Source: Chryseobacterium pennae | GTDB taxonomy: Bacteria > Bacteroidota > Bacteroidia > Flavobacteriales > Weeksellaceae | Length of the DNA stretch: 64,000 nucleotides | Reading direction: 5' to 3' | NCBI RefSeq assembly: GCF_003385515.1 | Contig: NZ_QNVT01000030.1 | Location: 1-64,000, forward strand | Part shown: piece by piece, positions 51,437 through 61,252 of the stretch | Layout: the number at the start of each line of letters is the position of its first letter | Position numbering within the stretch: position 1 is the first letter of the stretch | Program-made: the position numbers and the translations under genes | The notes under the pieces: model-generated | Database searches by the model: none | What the model was told of the DNA's origin: nothing | What the model saw: only the letters and a program-made list of their open reading frames with translations

Positions 51437-52188
51437 CTTGAATATTTTAAATAAGTGGTTTGAATATTTTTAATAGTATAAATGTAGTAAATAATTACAC
51501 AAATACATACAAGTTGAATTGTTCCAAGGTTTCCTGCAATTTCAACTCTTGGCTTAATGAAATCTAATAAAAGTCTAAAGGTAAAATAGCTCAGCATAAA
51601 GATCTGGAAAAGGAACCCTGACGGATATGTCTTCTGTTTCCGAATATATTTAAGAATGACCCAAAGGCTGATAAGAAACCCTATTTCGTATAAGGCAACA
51701 GGATGTCTAAGATACTGATCCCCCAGGTTCATTCCAAAAATAGAATCTGTAGGAATACCATAGGTTTCCTCGTGAACTCCTGTAAGAAAGCAGCCAATCC
51801 TTCCAATAATGATCGCCAACATTAAGGGAAAAACAATGAGATCACCCGTGCTTTCTTTGTGTCTGACTATTTTTTTGGCCAGCTCTACTCCCAATAAACC
51901 AAAGGCTAACCCTCCCACAATGGTATTGCTGGACCAGAACTTCTGAAAACTAAAGTTTTCAAACATGGTGTAAGGATTTTCCAGATTTCCGATGAGCTTG
52001 GATCCCAATAGCGCTCCTGCTGTTGCGCCTATCAGAACTGCAGCAGAAGTATTGAACGAGAGCTTCTCGGATGATTTTCTTTTAAGATAAAAATAATATC
52101 TCATCCCCAGAAACATACCAACGGCTTCAAAAAGAGGATGCGCAAGAATTGTATGACCGAAAATATGAAAGGTTACAGGAAAATCCAT
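51433..52188 (-). CDS. Lgt-like prolipoprotein diacylglyceryl transferase family protein
   Basis: The product has 251 residues and about seven hydrophobic segments. Family motifs include GGLAFGLLG, GRIGCFLTG and HPVALYE, which parallel Lgt's conserved GRIGNFING and HPxQLYE blocks. The segment matching the catalytic histidine of E. coli Lgt (FHGGL) reads AFGLLG, so that histidine is not evident. It may therefore be a divergent paralogue, not the main Lgt. It heads a unit with a small membrane protein and a radical SAM gene. Confidence 0.82.
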   Translation of the reverse strand: MDFPVTFHIFGHTILAHPLFEAVGMFLGMRYYFYLKRKSSEKLSFNTSAAVLIGATAGALLGSKLIGNLENPYTMFENFSFQKFWSSNTIVGGLAFGLLGVELAKKIVRHKESTGDLIVFPLMLAIIIGRIGCFLTGVHEETYGIPTDSIFGMNLGDQYLRHPVALYEIGFLISLWVILKYIRKQKTYPSGFLFQIFMLSYFTFRLLLDFIKPRVEIAGNLGTIQLVCICVIIYYIYTIKNIQTTYLKYSR

Positions 52189-52249
52189 GGCTTCAAAAAT
52201 AATCCATTTCAGATTATTTACTACCTTTATTCTGAGAAATAATTACAAA

Positions 52250-53287
52250 ATGCGTATAGAATATGACATAAAACTAGGGTTTAAGGATGTAATGTTCCGC
52301 CCTAAGCGTTCCACCTTGAAGTCCCGTTCAGAAGTAGAGCTGGAAAGGGAATTTATTTTTAAACATACCAAAAAAAAATGGAGTGGAGTTCCTGTTATCG
52401 CTGCTAATATGGATACTGTAGGGACTTTTGAAATGGCTGTAGAACTCGCTAAAGACAAGATCATCACGGCAATACATAAACATTATACTCCTGAAGAGTG
52501 GGATCAGTTCCTGCAAAGCCAGCCTGAAAGCATTCATCAATATATTGCTTTAAGCACGGGAACAGGAAAAGCAGATGAAGAGAAAATCAGGCTCATTCTT
52601 GAAAAGCACCCAAAAATCGAGTTTCTCTGTATAGATGTTGCCAATGGTTATTCTGAGCATTTCGTTCAGTTTGTGAAGACGGCAAGGGCTAATTTTCCTG
52701 ACAAGGTTATTATTGCCGGGAATGTAGTAACCGGAGAAATGGTTGAAGAGCTTCTTTTGGTAGGAGCAGATATCATTAAAGTGGGTATCGGACCTGGTTC
52801 TGTATGTACCACCCGTGTAAAGACAGGAGTTGGCTATCCACAATTGTCTGCTATTATTGAATGTGCTGATGCAGCTCATGGATTAGGAGGCCACATCATT
52901 GCAGACGGAGGCTGTAAAGTCCCGGGAGATGTTGCCAAGGCTTTTGGTGGTGGTGCCGATTTTGTGATGCTGGGCGGAATGTTTGCCGGCCACGATGAAA
53001 GTGGGGGTGAAATGGTGGAAGAAAATGGTAAAAAATACCGTTTATTCTACGGAATGAGTTCAAAAACAGCTATGGATAAACACTCAGGAGGGGTTGCTGA
53101 ATACCGTGCTTCAGAAGGGAAAACTGTAAAAGTAGCCTATAAGGGTCCAGTTTCTGAAACCGTGAAGGATATTTTAGGAGGAGTGCGTTCTACCTGTACT
53201 TATGTGGGTGCATCCAAACTTAAGGAACTTTCTAAAAGAACTACATTTATCAGAGTTCAGGAGCAGGAAAATCAGGTTTTTAACTGA
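52250..53287 (+). CDS. guaC: GMP reductase
   Basis: The product has 345 residues starting MRIEYDIKLGFKDV, the start that matches E. coli GuaC. The 52187 in-frame start would overlap the divergent Lgt-like gene. The core motif GIGPGSVCTTRVKTGVGYPQ holds the catalytic cysteine, and IIADGGC with GGGADFVMLGGM binds phosphate. The C-terminus RTTFIRVQEQEN is nearly invariant in the family. It converts GMP to IMP with NADPH in purine salvage. Confidence 0.97.
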   Translation: MRIEYDIKLGFKDVMFRPKRSTLKSRSEVELEREFIFKHTKKKWSGVPVIAANMDTVGTFEMAVELAKDKIITAIHKHYTPEEWDQFLQSQPESIHQYIALSTGTGKADEEKIRLILEKHPKIEFLCIDVANGYSEHFVQFVKTARANFPDKVIIAGNVVTGEMVEELLLVGADIIKVGIGPGSVCTTRVKTGVGYPQLSAIIECADAAHGLGGHIIADGGCKVPGDVAKAFGGGADFVMLGGMFAGHDESGGEMVEENGKKYRLFYGMSSKTAMDKHSGGVAEYRASEGKTVKVAYKGPVSETVKDILGGVRSTCTYVGASKLKELSKRTTFIRVQEQENQVFN

Positions 53288-53342
53288 TAATTAATTTTCT
53301 CTCACAGATAATGCCGATTTAAAAAGTCTGCACCAAATAAAA

Positions 53343-53373
53343 AAAGAGGCTACACATTTTGTATAGCCTCTTT
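53343..53373. terminator. Bidirectional terminator between guaC and fabG
   Basis: AAAGAGGCTA and TAGCCTCTTT form a 10-bp stem around an 11-base loop, with A-run and T-rich flanks, between two convergent genes. Confidence 0.88.
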
Positions 53374-53378
53374 ATATT

Positions 53379-54122
53379 TTAAGTTAACATTCCACCGTCA
53401 ACGTTCAGTGTCTGTCCGGTAATGTATGATGCCATTTCGCTTCCTAAGAAAACACAGGCATTCGCTACATCAGCAGGCTGCCCTCCTTTTTTCATTGGAA
53501 TTCCGTCTCTCCATTCCTGAACTATTTTTTCATCCAGAATAGCAGTCATTTCTGTTTCGATGAATCCTGGAGCAATAGCGTTACATCTGATATTTCTTGA
53601 TCCTAATTCTAATGCCACAGATTTTGTAAACCCAATAACACCAGCTTTAGAAGCTGCATAGTTCGCCTGTCCTGCATGCCCCTGAATTCCTACTACAGAA
53701 GTCATATTAATGATAGATCCTGATCTTGCCTTCATCATCGGCTTGATAACCGCTTTTGTAAGGTTGAAAACTGAATCTAAGTTTACTTTGATTACCTGAT
53801 CCCAATCTTCTTTAGACATTCTCAATAACAGGTTATCTTTTGTAATCCCTGCATTGTTTACCAAAATATCAATCTGTCCAAACTCTGCCATTACTTCCTC
53901 TACCAATGTTTGAGCGGCATCATAATCTGATGCGTCAGACTGATATCCTTTAATTTGGGTTACAGAACTTAAAGCTGCTTCTAATTCTTTAGCTTTGTCT
54001 ACAGAACCGGCATAAGTAAATGCTACTTTTGCTCCCTGTTGAGCAAACATTTCAGCAATCCCTTTCCCGATTCCTCTTGTAGCTCCGGTAATTAGTGCTA
54101 CCTTTCCTTCTAATAATTTCAT
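53379..54122 (-). CDS. fabG: 3-oxoacyl-ACP reductase FabG (housekeeping)
   Basis: The product has 247 residues with TGATRGIG, NNAGITKDNLLLRM, the catalytic Ser and Tyr-x3-Lys in QANYAASKAG, and the C-terminal YITGQTLNVDGGM. It is closer to canonical FabG than the cluster paralogue at 40482-41237. It reduces 3-oxoacyl-ACP in fatty-acid synthesis. A TATCTTTG box on the minus strand (54214-54221) is a possible -7 promoter element. Confidence 0.95.
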   Translation of the reverse strand: MKLLEGKVALITGATRGIGKGIAEMFAQQGAKVAFTYAGSVDKAKELEAALSSVTQIKGYQSDASDYDAAQTLVEEVMAEFGQIDILVNNAGITKDNLLLRMSKEDWDQVIKVNLDSVFNLTKAVIKPMMKARSGSIINMTSVVGIQGHAGQANYAASKAGVIGFTKSVALELGSRNIRCNAIAPGFIETEMTAILDEKIVQEWRDGIPMKKGGQPADVANACVFLGSEMASYITGQTLNVDGGMLT

Positions 54123-54213
54123 ATCTCTTGACGATTATTTTTTTATAACTCATTCAGCCAGTGAAAGCTGACTCATTTAGTAGAATAATTCTTTTTCAGA
54201 ATTAAACGGTTTG

Positions 54214-54221
54214 CAAAGATA
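54214..54221 (-). promoter_or_regulatory. Possible -7 box for fabG
   Basis: The minus strand reads TATCTTTG, a perfect TAnnTTTG match about 92 bases upstream of the fabG start. The nearest TTG lies only 15 bases further upstream, shorter than usual. Confidence 0.35.
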
Positions 54222-54292
54222 TTATAAATTGTTATTCAACACATTGAAAACATCAAAATACTGAACTTTTTTGTTAAATTTCTCTGATTTTG

Positions 54293-55804
54293 CTATAGTT
54301 CCGTCATATCATTTCTAAATCTGGTGAAATAAATTAAGTCAGTTTTCTTATCTCTATTCAGTTTCAAGACTTCCTTCATCCAGGTATATTTATCATAAAT
54401 AACCTCTGTTAAAGGCTCATTCTGAAAATTTAAAACTCCATACTTCCCTTGTTTCCTGACAACGATTTCATTTTCAAAATTGTCAAAGGCAATAATATCT
54501 TCGTAAGCAAAAGGAACAATTTCCGTACCCTTCGCATCCAGAATACCATAAAGATTACTATTATTCATACAAACCAATGGTTTTGAATACTCATTCAGAA
54601 TATTAAAGTATTCAACATCCTGATTCTTTATCTGCTTTATATCCTTAATTACAACTGCAGACCTGTTCGTTACCGAAAATCGATAATACTGATCTTGTCT
54701 TTTAATTATCATATTCTCAGGATAAAAACCTACAATCTGATCGCCTTCATTCAGGATATTTTTGAGCTCCTTATCCAAAAGCTTTTCCTCATTCCCTTTT
54801 TTAAGATAAATAAAATCCTTTCCGGAGACTGTAAAATTTTTAATAAAGTCATACTCCTGAGGAATAACTGTATTACCCTGCAGATCTACAATACCGGATT
54901 GATCTGACCTGTCACTATAAACCCTGAAAAGATGGTTAGATAATGGATATAAATATTTAAAATTATTAGGATAAAGCTTTTGATCTTCCTTGTAAAAGAC
55001 TGTCGTTTTATTACTTTTTCTGAGATAAATATATTCTTTCTTTCCAAAGTATTCCGGGGTGATATCACTGTAGATCTCATCCACTAATGTGTTGTTCTCA
55101 GCATCAATCAACCCGTATTTTCCGGTTGCTTTATTTTGGGTAATCAGATAGGGGTAAGCATTGATATCTACTACATTCTTCGAAAGTTTATGTAAAGTCT
55201 GACCGTTTTTTCCAATGATTTCACTTTGATGATCTTCATTGATAATAAGAGCTTTTCCATTTTCAAAACTGTAATCGTCCTTAAATTCCCTGTCACTTAT
55301 CTGCTTCCCATTAAAGTCATACAGGAACCATTTTTTATCCTTTAAAACAAAGAACGCATCCTTTTCTGCAAAGCGAATCTTGTCTGAATCCGGAATGATT
55401 AATTTTCCATTGTAATCATAAACAGCTTCTTTTCCTTGTCTGGAAGCAATAATACGTTCTTTACTCCACCAGGATGTATTGAAATCCTGATCTTCAAGAG
55501 GAAGCAGTTCATTTCCTTTTTCGTCAATAATCGCTGATTTTCTTCTGTTTCCTTCCTCAGAATAAAGAATAAATCTGTTTTTAAAAATATGGGAAATTCC
55601 ACCTTTATAAGAGGATTCAAAGGTTATATTTCCTTTAGCATCTACAATACCCTGCTTTTTGGAAACAGGGTCGTAGACAATTCCAAAGCCTTCAGAATAT
55701 GAGCTTACCTCCTTCCCTGTCTTTTTGGAAAGAAGAACTTTAGTGTATTGGTTAGTTTGCGCCATACAAACTGTAGAACACAATACAAAAACTAGTTTTT
55801 TCAA
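54293..55804 (-). CDS. Secreted WG-repeat protein
   Basis: The product has 503 residues with a short signal peptide ending in CMAQ. The rest consists of many WG-type repeats of roughly 35-45 residues, with hallmarks such as KYGLIDAENNTLV, SGIVDLQGNTVIPQEY, YGILDAKGTEIVPFAY and KYGVLNFQNEPLTEVIY. Such repeats fold as beta structures and are common in exported Bacteroidota proteins of unknown role. It lies 7 bases downstream of rsmI on the same strand, probably in one transcript. Confidence 0.88.
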   Translation of the reverse strand: MKKLVFVLCSTVCMAQTNQYTKVLLSKKTGKEVSSYSEGFGIVYDPVSKKQGIVDAKGNITFESSYKGGISHIFKNRFILYSEEGNRRKSAIIDEKGNELLPLEDQDFNTSWWSKERIIASRQGKEAVYDYNGKLIIPDSDKIRFAEKDAFFVLKDKKWFLYDFNGKQISDREFKDDYSFENGKALIINEDHQSEIIGKNGQTLHKLSKNVVDINAYPYLITQNKATGKYGLIDAENNTLVDEIYSDITPEYFGKKEYIYLRKSNKTTVFYKEDQKLYPNNFKYLYPLSNHLFRVYSDRSDQSGIVDLQGNTVIPQEYDFIKNFTVSGKDFIYLKKGNEEKLLDKELKNILNEGDQIVGFYPENMIIKRQDQYYRFSVTNRSAVVIKDIKQIKNQDVEYFNILNEYSKPLVCMNNSNLYGILDAKGTEIVPFAYEDIIAFDNFENEIVVRKQGKYGVLNFQNEPLTEVIYDKYTWMKEVLKLNRDKKTDLIYFTRFRNDMTEL

Positions 55805-55811
55805 TTAAAAA

Positions 55812-56486
55812 TTAAATAGAATTATTGACAATAAGAACAATCTCTCCTTTTAAAGTTTTACTCTTGGAAAATTCAATTAATTCATTGATTGTTCCCCGTT
55901 TAGTCTCTTCAAATTTCTTAGAGATCTCACGGCTTAAACTTGCCTTGGTGTTTTCACCAAAGAATTCTTTGATCTGTTCTAATGTTGTATTGATTTTATG
56001 CGGACTTTCGTACAATACAATGGTTTTCTTTTCCTCGGCAAGCTGCTTTAATTTGGTTTGTCTTCCTTTCTTTTGCGGTAAAAATCCTGCAAATAAAAAT
56101 TCGTTATTCGGAAGCCCTGAAACCACTAAAGCGGGAATCAAAGCTGTTGCTCCGGGAAGACAGATCATTTCGATATCGTTATCTGCTCCTGCTTTTGCCA
56201 GTAAATACCCCGGATCTGAAATTCCGGGAGTTCCCGCATCGGTAATGATGGCAATATTCTGACCGTTTTTAAGGTCTGTAATTACTTTCTCTGTTGCCTG
56301 ATGTTCATTGTGTAAATGATAAGATTTTAAAGGCTTGGAGATTTCAAAATGTTTTAAAAGTATTCCGGAAGTTCTCGTGTCTTCACATAAAATATAATCA
56401 ACTTCTTTCAGAACATTCACTGCTCTGAAGGTCATATCTTCCAGGTTCCCAACGGGTGTGGGAACAAAATATAGGATTCCGCTCAA
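55812..56486 (-). CDS. rsmI: 16S rRNA (cytidine-1402-2'-O)-methyltransferase RsmI
   Basis: The product has 224 residues starting LYFVPTPVGNLEDMT, with CEDTRTS, ITDAGTPGISDPG, LPGATALIPALV and LYESPHKI, all standard for RsmI. It is shorter than the E. coli enzyme because the small C-terminal domain is missing. It 2'-O-methylates C1402 of 16S rRNA. It follows the acidic repeat protein gene by 2 bases. Confidence 0.96.
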   Translation of the reverse strand: MSGILYFVPTPVGNLEDMTFRAVNVLKEVDYILCEDTRTSGILLKHFEISKPLKSYHLHNEHQATEKVITDLKNGQNIAIITDAGTPGISDPGYLLAKAGADNDIEMICLPGATALIPALVVSGLPNNEFLFAGFLPQKKGRQTKLKQLAEEKKTIVLYESPHKINTTLEQIKEFFGENTKASLSREISKKFEETKRGTINELIEFSKSKTLKGEIVLIVNNSI

Positions 56487-56488
56487 AA

Positions 56489-57973
56489 TTATAAGAATTT
56501 ATTTTCCACCAATATCCAAAGTCGCTGTGCATATTCGTCCACTTTACTCCATTTTCTTTCGTAATAAAGGTCGCTCAGGTATTCTTTCGCTTCCTCCAGT
56601 GTTCTGAAATGGTTAAGCTGTGCTACTGTATCATTAAGATCTGTCTGGCTTCCTTCAAATAACATTTTTGAGAAAGCAATTCTGTCATTCAAATCCAATC
56701 TTAACTCTGGTTTTGGCTTTTCAGCTTCCATAAAGTTGGTAGGAATATTGGATTTCAGAATACTTCCGGCATCTTCTTCTACAGTTTCCGACTGGTTTTC
56801 CTTTGGAAAATCTCTTTCCAGAGGATCATCGTCAAACAGGGATTGAACAGCTTTCAACCCTTTGATATTGGCTAGTTTTATTTTTTTCTCCTGCTGATAT
56901 TCGTCTAAATTTTCAAAACTCTCATCAGAAGGATGTCTTTCTGTTTCTTCGGGAACAGGTTTATTTATTTCAACAATTGTTCTTCTGTCATACACTTCAG
57001 CGAGAACGCGTTCATCCTGTTTTTCTTCCCCAGAATGGTCATTTTTGATCTCATTCAGGATATTTTCAACATTCGAAGTTTCTGAAACCAGTTCTCCCTG
57101 CTCTAAAGCTACATTGGAAGCTACAAATTGCTCCTCGTTCTCTTCGATCAGTATTTCGTCATCAAGCATTTCAGTATCGAAAATACTTGGAATGGTTTCT
57201 CTGACTTTATTTTCAGAAGTATCACTTACTGCTGCATAATCTACTTCATTTTCTTTTTCAGCTTCCTCATCGGTATCTATTTCATTCAGCTGATTATTAA
57301 AAATGGCCTCCTCCTCTGTTACTTCTTCATTAAACATATCTTCGTTGATATCTTCATCAGAATCAGGGCGAGCATCAGCTAAAATTTTCTCTTCATCCAC
57401 AAAGCTTAAAACAGCTTCATGACTAATAAAATGTTCATTTTCATCAATTTCATTCAATTGGTTATTGAAAACTGCTTCTTCTTCCGTTATATCTTCAGAA
57501 GCAACAGGAGTCTGAACATTTTCAATAGCCCTTTCTTCATTATTTTCTGCTACGGAACTTATAATGTTTTCATAGAACTCATTTTCAACGATCTCATTCA
57601 GCTGGTTGTTAAAAGCAGCTTCCTCTTCATCTGATCCGATGATAAAATGGTCATTTTCATGCTCATCAATCTCATTCAGCTCATTATTGAAAATAGCTTC
57701 TTCTTCTGTTACCTCATTTCCAGAATCATGATGATCCGATTCACCCGAAACAAAAGAAGCCCCATAACTGTCTGCATGTAAAACAGGTTCTTCTGCAATA
57801 AAGTATTCAATATTTTTTTCCAGTAATTTCAAAAAAGAAATCCTGTTAGCAAGCTCATCTACAAGATCTTGCTTGGAAAGTAATTCGTCTACGTTATTTA
57901 TTTTGTCAAGATTATCGATGATATTCTTAGACTCAAATAAAATCTTTTCCTTTAAATCTTGGATATTCTGCAT
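56489..57973 (-). CDS. Acidic repeat protein of unknown function
   Basis: The product has 494 residues. Residues 1-65 look like a helical coiled-coil segment. A strongly acidic, probably disordered middle contains four copies of EEEAxFNNxLNEI, each embedded in Glu/Asp-rich spacer. A conserved-looking C-terminal part (about 430-494) has RIAFSKMLFEG and LYYERKWSKVDEYAQRLW. There is no signal peptide, so it is probably cytoplasmic. It heads a minus-strand unit with rsmI and the WG-repeat gene, and it is divergent from tdk with a 61-base gap. No function is assigned. Confidence 0.88.
   Translation of the reverse strand: MQNIQDLKEKILFESKNIIDNLDKINNVDELLSKQDLVDELANRISFLKLLEKNIEYFIAEEPVLHADSYGASFVSGESDHHDSGNEVTEEEAIFNNELNEIDEHENDHFIIGSDEEEAAFNNQLNEIVENEFYENIISSVAENNEERAIENVQTPVASEDITEEEAVFNNQLNEIDENEHFISHEAVLSFVDEEKILADARPDSDEDINEDMFNEEVTEEEAIFNNQLNEIDTDEEAEKENEVDYAAVSDTSENKVRETIPSIFDTEMLDDEILIEENEEQFVASNVALEQGELVSETSNVENILNEIKNDHSGEEKQDERVLAEVYDRRTIVEINKPVPEETERHPSDESFENLDEYQQEKKIKLANIKGLKAVQSLFDDDPLERDFPKENQSETVEEDAGSILKSNIPTNFMEAEKPKPELRLDLNDRIAFSKMLFEGSQTDLNDTVAQLNHFRTLEEAKEYLSDLYYERKWSKVDEYAQRLWILVENKFL
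57270..57716 (-). repeat. Four degenerate in-frame repeats
   Basis: Four copies encode EEEAxFNNxLNEI, at about 57665-57716, 57590-57640, 57440-57496 and 57270-57330. The copies keep the motif while the linkers vary in length. Confidence 0.8.
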
Positions 57974-57997
57974 GATAAGATTCTTATTAAAATTGCT

Positions 57998-58005
57998 TAC
58001 TTTTG
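57998..58005 (+). promoter_or_regulatory. Possible -7 box for thymidine kinase
   Basis: TACTTTTG matches TAnnTTTG and lies 29 bases before the tdk start. A clear -33 element is not visible. Confidence 0.4.
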
Positions 58006-58034
58006 ATGTTGAAAATATACGGCTAATTTAACAA

Positions 58035-58622
58035 ATGTTTTTAGAAAATACAATTAATCATTCCAAACAAAGTGGTTGGATGGAAGTGATTTGTGGCTCT
58101 ATGTTTTCGGGTAAAACCGAGGAGTTGATCCGAAGATTACGTAGAGCAGAAATGGCAGGACAAAATGTGGAAATTTTTAAACCGAAACTGGATATCCGGT
58201 ATTCTGAAGAGGACGTTGTTTCTCATAATCAGAATAAAATCCGCAGCACCGCAGTAGATAATCCGAATGAGATTCTTCTATTGGCATCCAATTGCGATGT
58301 GGTAGGAATAGATGAGGCTCAGTTTTTCGATGAAAGCATTGTTGAGATAGCCAATCAACTGGCCAACAGCGGCATCAGAGTAGTGATTGCAGGATTAGAT
58401 ATGGACTTTCTGGGACGTCCTTTCGGACCAATGCCCAATTTGATGGCTACTGCAGAATATGTTACAAAAGTGCATGCTATTTGCAAGAGAACAGGTAACC
58501 TTGCCAATTATTCTATGAGAACCTCCCAGGGAGACAATCTGGTAGAGCTGGGTGAAACTGAAAGCTATGAAGCTGTAAGCCGCCGTGTTTTTATTGATGA
58601 AGTGCTTTCAAAAAGGAGGTAA
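58035..58622 (+). CDS. tdk: Thymidine kinase
   Basis: The product has 195 residues. The Walker A loop is GSMFSGKTEELIRR, and DEAQFFDES holds the catalytic acid. AGLDMDFLGRPFGP and the lid region ICKRTG are also visible. The last has one cysteine where many relatives have a CxxC zinc pair. It phosphorylates thymidine in DNA-precursor salvage. The 180 bases after it hold two TTTTTGCAATTT-like direct repeats (58751-58795) before the next gene. Confidence 0.96.
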   Translation: MFLENTINHSKQSGWMEVICGSMFSGKTEELIRRLRRAEMAGQNVEIFKPKLDIRYSEEDVVSHNQNKIRSTAVDNPNEILLLASNCDVVGIDEAQFFDESIVEIANQLANSGIRVVIAGLDMDFLGRPFGPMPNLMATAEYVTKVHAICKRTGNLANYSMRTSQGDNLVELGETESYEAVSRRVFIDEVLSKRR

Positions 58623-58802
58623 CTGATAGAGGTAAAAGCATAAAAAAATAAAATATATTCACTTAATATAAATGAAAAACGAAAAAGCAATACTGTAAAA
58701 TTTCAAAAGAAGAATCAGCCTTACAATAATGAGCTATTCCAGCCTTTTTGCAATTTTACCTTTTTTGCAATTTCGTCATAAAATAAAGCAGAAAGGGTAC
58801 CA

Positions 58803-61250
58803 ATGAACTATACAGTACAACAAATTGCAGAGATCACCAATGCAGAGGTTATTGGAGACAAAAATTTAGTGGTTAAAAATATAGCATATGACAGCAGGAT
58901 TATTTACTCAATTAAGAATACTGCGTTCATTGCGATCAACACGCATAAAAATTCTGGTGAAAAGTTCATTGAAGCTGCTATAGACAGAGGTATTAATATT
59001 ATTATTTCTGAACATCAATATCCACAGTTTGAAAATATAACGTGGATTATTGTTAAAAATTCTGTAGATTTTCTTCAACAATTAGCAAAGTATCACTTCG
59101 AAAATTCTCATTTACGATCTATCGGAATTACCGGAAGTAATGGAAAAACCATTTTAAAGGAATGGTTATATCAATGTTTATGGAATGAATTCCCTACTGT
59201 AAAAAGTCCAAAGAGTTTTAATTCTCAAATAGGACTTCCCCTTTCTCTTCTTCAGATTAACGATTCTCATCAGCTGGGAATTTTTGAAGTAGGGATTTCC
59301 CACCCGAATGAAATGGAAAAGCTCGAAAATATTTTCCATCCTCAGATCGGATTATTAACACATATCGGAAATGCTCATGCAGCCAACTTTTCTTCCGAAG
59401 AAGAACTGATTGATGAAAAGATTAAACTTTTCAAAGATTCTGAAATCATCATTTATAATGGTGACCATTCTTTGGTAGATCAGAAAATCAAAAAATTATA
59501 TTCAGATAAAAAATTAATCTCTTACGGATTGAAAGAAACTAATGATGTCTTCATCAAAAACAATATTTCCAAAGATGAAAACATCCTTGTTGAATATTTT
59601 GGGGAAGAAATCAGTTTTCCGGCTCATCAGAGAGACGAAGCTACGTTAACCAATGCTACAGCGCTTATCGCTGTCCTTAAGGTGTTACAGGTCGAAAATA
59701 AAAAGATCATTGAAAAAATCAACCTTTTAAAGGCCATCGAAATGAGGCTTGAAGCGATTGAAGGAAATAAGGGCAATATTGTCATCAACGATTCTTTTAA
59801 CCTTGACCTCGATTCTTTGAAAACTGCTCTTCAATTTTTGAAAGAATACAATAAGCCGAAAAAATCTTTAGTCCTAACAGATATCGTAGGGGTAAATACC
59901 AATTCCAAGGAGTTGTATGAAGAAGTTTCCGAATTGGTGAATGAACAGTATTTTGATTCTGTATTCCTGATTGGTAATGAAATATCAAAGTTCAGTGAAT
60001 TATTTAAATCTAAAACATTTACTTTCATCGATACCAAAGAACTGATCGAAAGCAAACATCTTTCTGAAATCGAAAACCAGATTATTCTTCTCAAAGGAGC
60101 CAGAAAATTTGAAATCGAAAAATTAAAAGATATTCTTGAGCTCAGAAAACATGATACGGTTTTAGAAGTTAATCTGAATGCTATTCTTCATAATATCAAT
60201 TACCACAAATCACTGTTAAAGCCAGGCACAAAAATGATGGCTATGGTAAAAGCCAATGCTTATGGCTTGGGGAGTTATGAAATTTCAGAATTCCTACAAC
60301 ATCACCACATTGATTACTTAGGAGTAGCGTATGTTGATGAAGGGGTTGAACTTCGTAAAAAAGGAATTACCACTCCTATCATCGTGATGAATCCTGAACA
60401 ACACAGTTACCAAACCATCATAGAGTACAACCTGGAACCTGAAATTTATAGTTTCAGAGTTTTGGAATTATTCTATGAAGCGGTTCAAAAATCGGGATAT
60501 GATAAGAAATATCCTATTCATATTAAACTGGAAACAGGAATGCACCGTCTTGGTTTTAAAGATTTTGAACTGGATCAGCTGAGCGAAACTTTAAGTGAGA
60601 AAAATCTTAAAGTTCAAAGTATGTTCAGCCATCTATCTTCTTCCGACATGCCGGAAGAGAAAGAATTTACTTTCAAACAACTGGATATTTTTGAAAAAAA
60701 CTCAAGCTTCTTAACGGAAAAACTAGGCTATTCTCCTCTCAGACATATTTTAAATTCTTCCGGAATAACCAGCTATACAGATCACCAACATGATATGGTA
60801 AGGATCGGTATTGGCATGCTGGGAGAATCACCGGATACTGAAATACAGAAACAATTACAGTCTGTGGTAAGTTTTAAAACCGTAATTTCACAGATATCAA
60901 TGGTTGAAAACGGAGAGTCTGTAGGATACAGCAGAAAATTTAAGCCAGATCATCTGACAAAGATTGCTACCATCCCAGTTGGATATGCGGACGGTATTCC
61001 AAGATTGATCGGAAATCAGGTAGGAAGTCTTGGAGTGAATAAAATATTAGCTCCAATTGTTGGAAATATCTGCATGGATATGATGATGATTAACGTGGAA
61101 AACATTCCAAATGTAAAGGAAGGCGATATGGTAACCGTCTTTAATGCAAAACCAAGTTTAAAAGAATTCGCAGGATACTGCAAAACGATAACCTATGAAG
61201 TATTAACATCCATTTCGCCCCGGGTGAAACGGATCTATATAAAAGATTAA
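58803..61250 (+). CDS. Bifunctional MurF ligase / alanine racemase
   Basis: The product has 815 residues and fuses two peptidoglycan enzymes. Residues 1 to about 430 are MurF, with the ATP loop GITGSNGKT and SFNSQIGLPLSLL; it adds D-Ala-D-Ala to UDP-MurNAc-tripeptide. Residues from about 440 are alanine racemase, with the PLP lysine in MVKANAYGLG, the LETGMHRLGF segment and VGNICMDMMM. The fusion is typical of Bacteroidota and couples D-Ala supply to its use. The ligase part shows a divergent loop but no missing core motif. Confidence 0.95.
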   Translation: MNYTVQQIAEITNAEVIGDKNLVVKNIAYDSRIIYSIKNTAFIAINTHKNSGEKFIEAAIDRGINIIISEHQYPQFENITWIIVKNSVDFLQQLAKYHFENSHLRSIGITGSNGKTILKEWLYQCLWNEFPTVKSPKSFNSQIGLPLSLLQINDSHQLGIFEVGISHPNEMEKLENIFHPQIGLLTHIGNAHAANFSSEEELIDEKIKLFKDSEIIIYNGDHSLVDQKIKKLYSDKKLISYGLKETNDVFIKNNISKDENILVEYFGEEISFPAHQRDEATLTNATALIAVLKVLQVENKKIIEKINLLKAIEMRLEAIEGNKGNIVINDSFNLDLDSLKTALQFLKEYNKPKKSLVLTDIVGVNTNSKELYEEVSELVNEQYFDSVFLIGNEISKFSELFKSKTFTFIDTKELIESKHLSEIENQIILLKGARKFEIEKLKDILELRKHDTVLEVNLNAILHNINYHKSLLKPGTKMMAMVKANAYGLGSYEISEFLQHHHIDYLGVAYVDEGVELRKKGITTPIIVMNPEQHSYQTIIEYNLEPEIYSFRVLELFYEAVQKSGYDKKYPIHIKLETGMHRLGFKDFELDQLSETLSEKNLKVQSMFSHLSSSDMPEEKEFTFKQLDIFEKNSSFLTEKLGYSPLRHILNSSGITSYTDHQHDMVRIGIGMLGESPDTEIQKQLQSVVSFKTVISQISMVENGESVGYSRKFKPDHLTKIATIPVGYADGIPRLIGNQVGSLGVNKILAPIVGNICMDMMMINVENIPNVKEGDMVTVFNAKPSLKEFAGYCKTITYEVLTSISPRVKRIYIKD

Positions 61251-61252
61251 CT

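Noticed and set aside
52187..52249. Extended N-terminus of GMP reductase
   Set aside because: The extra 21 residues overlap the divergent Lgt-like gene. The family starts at MRIEYDIKLGF.
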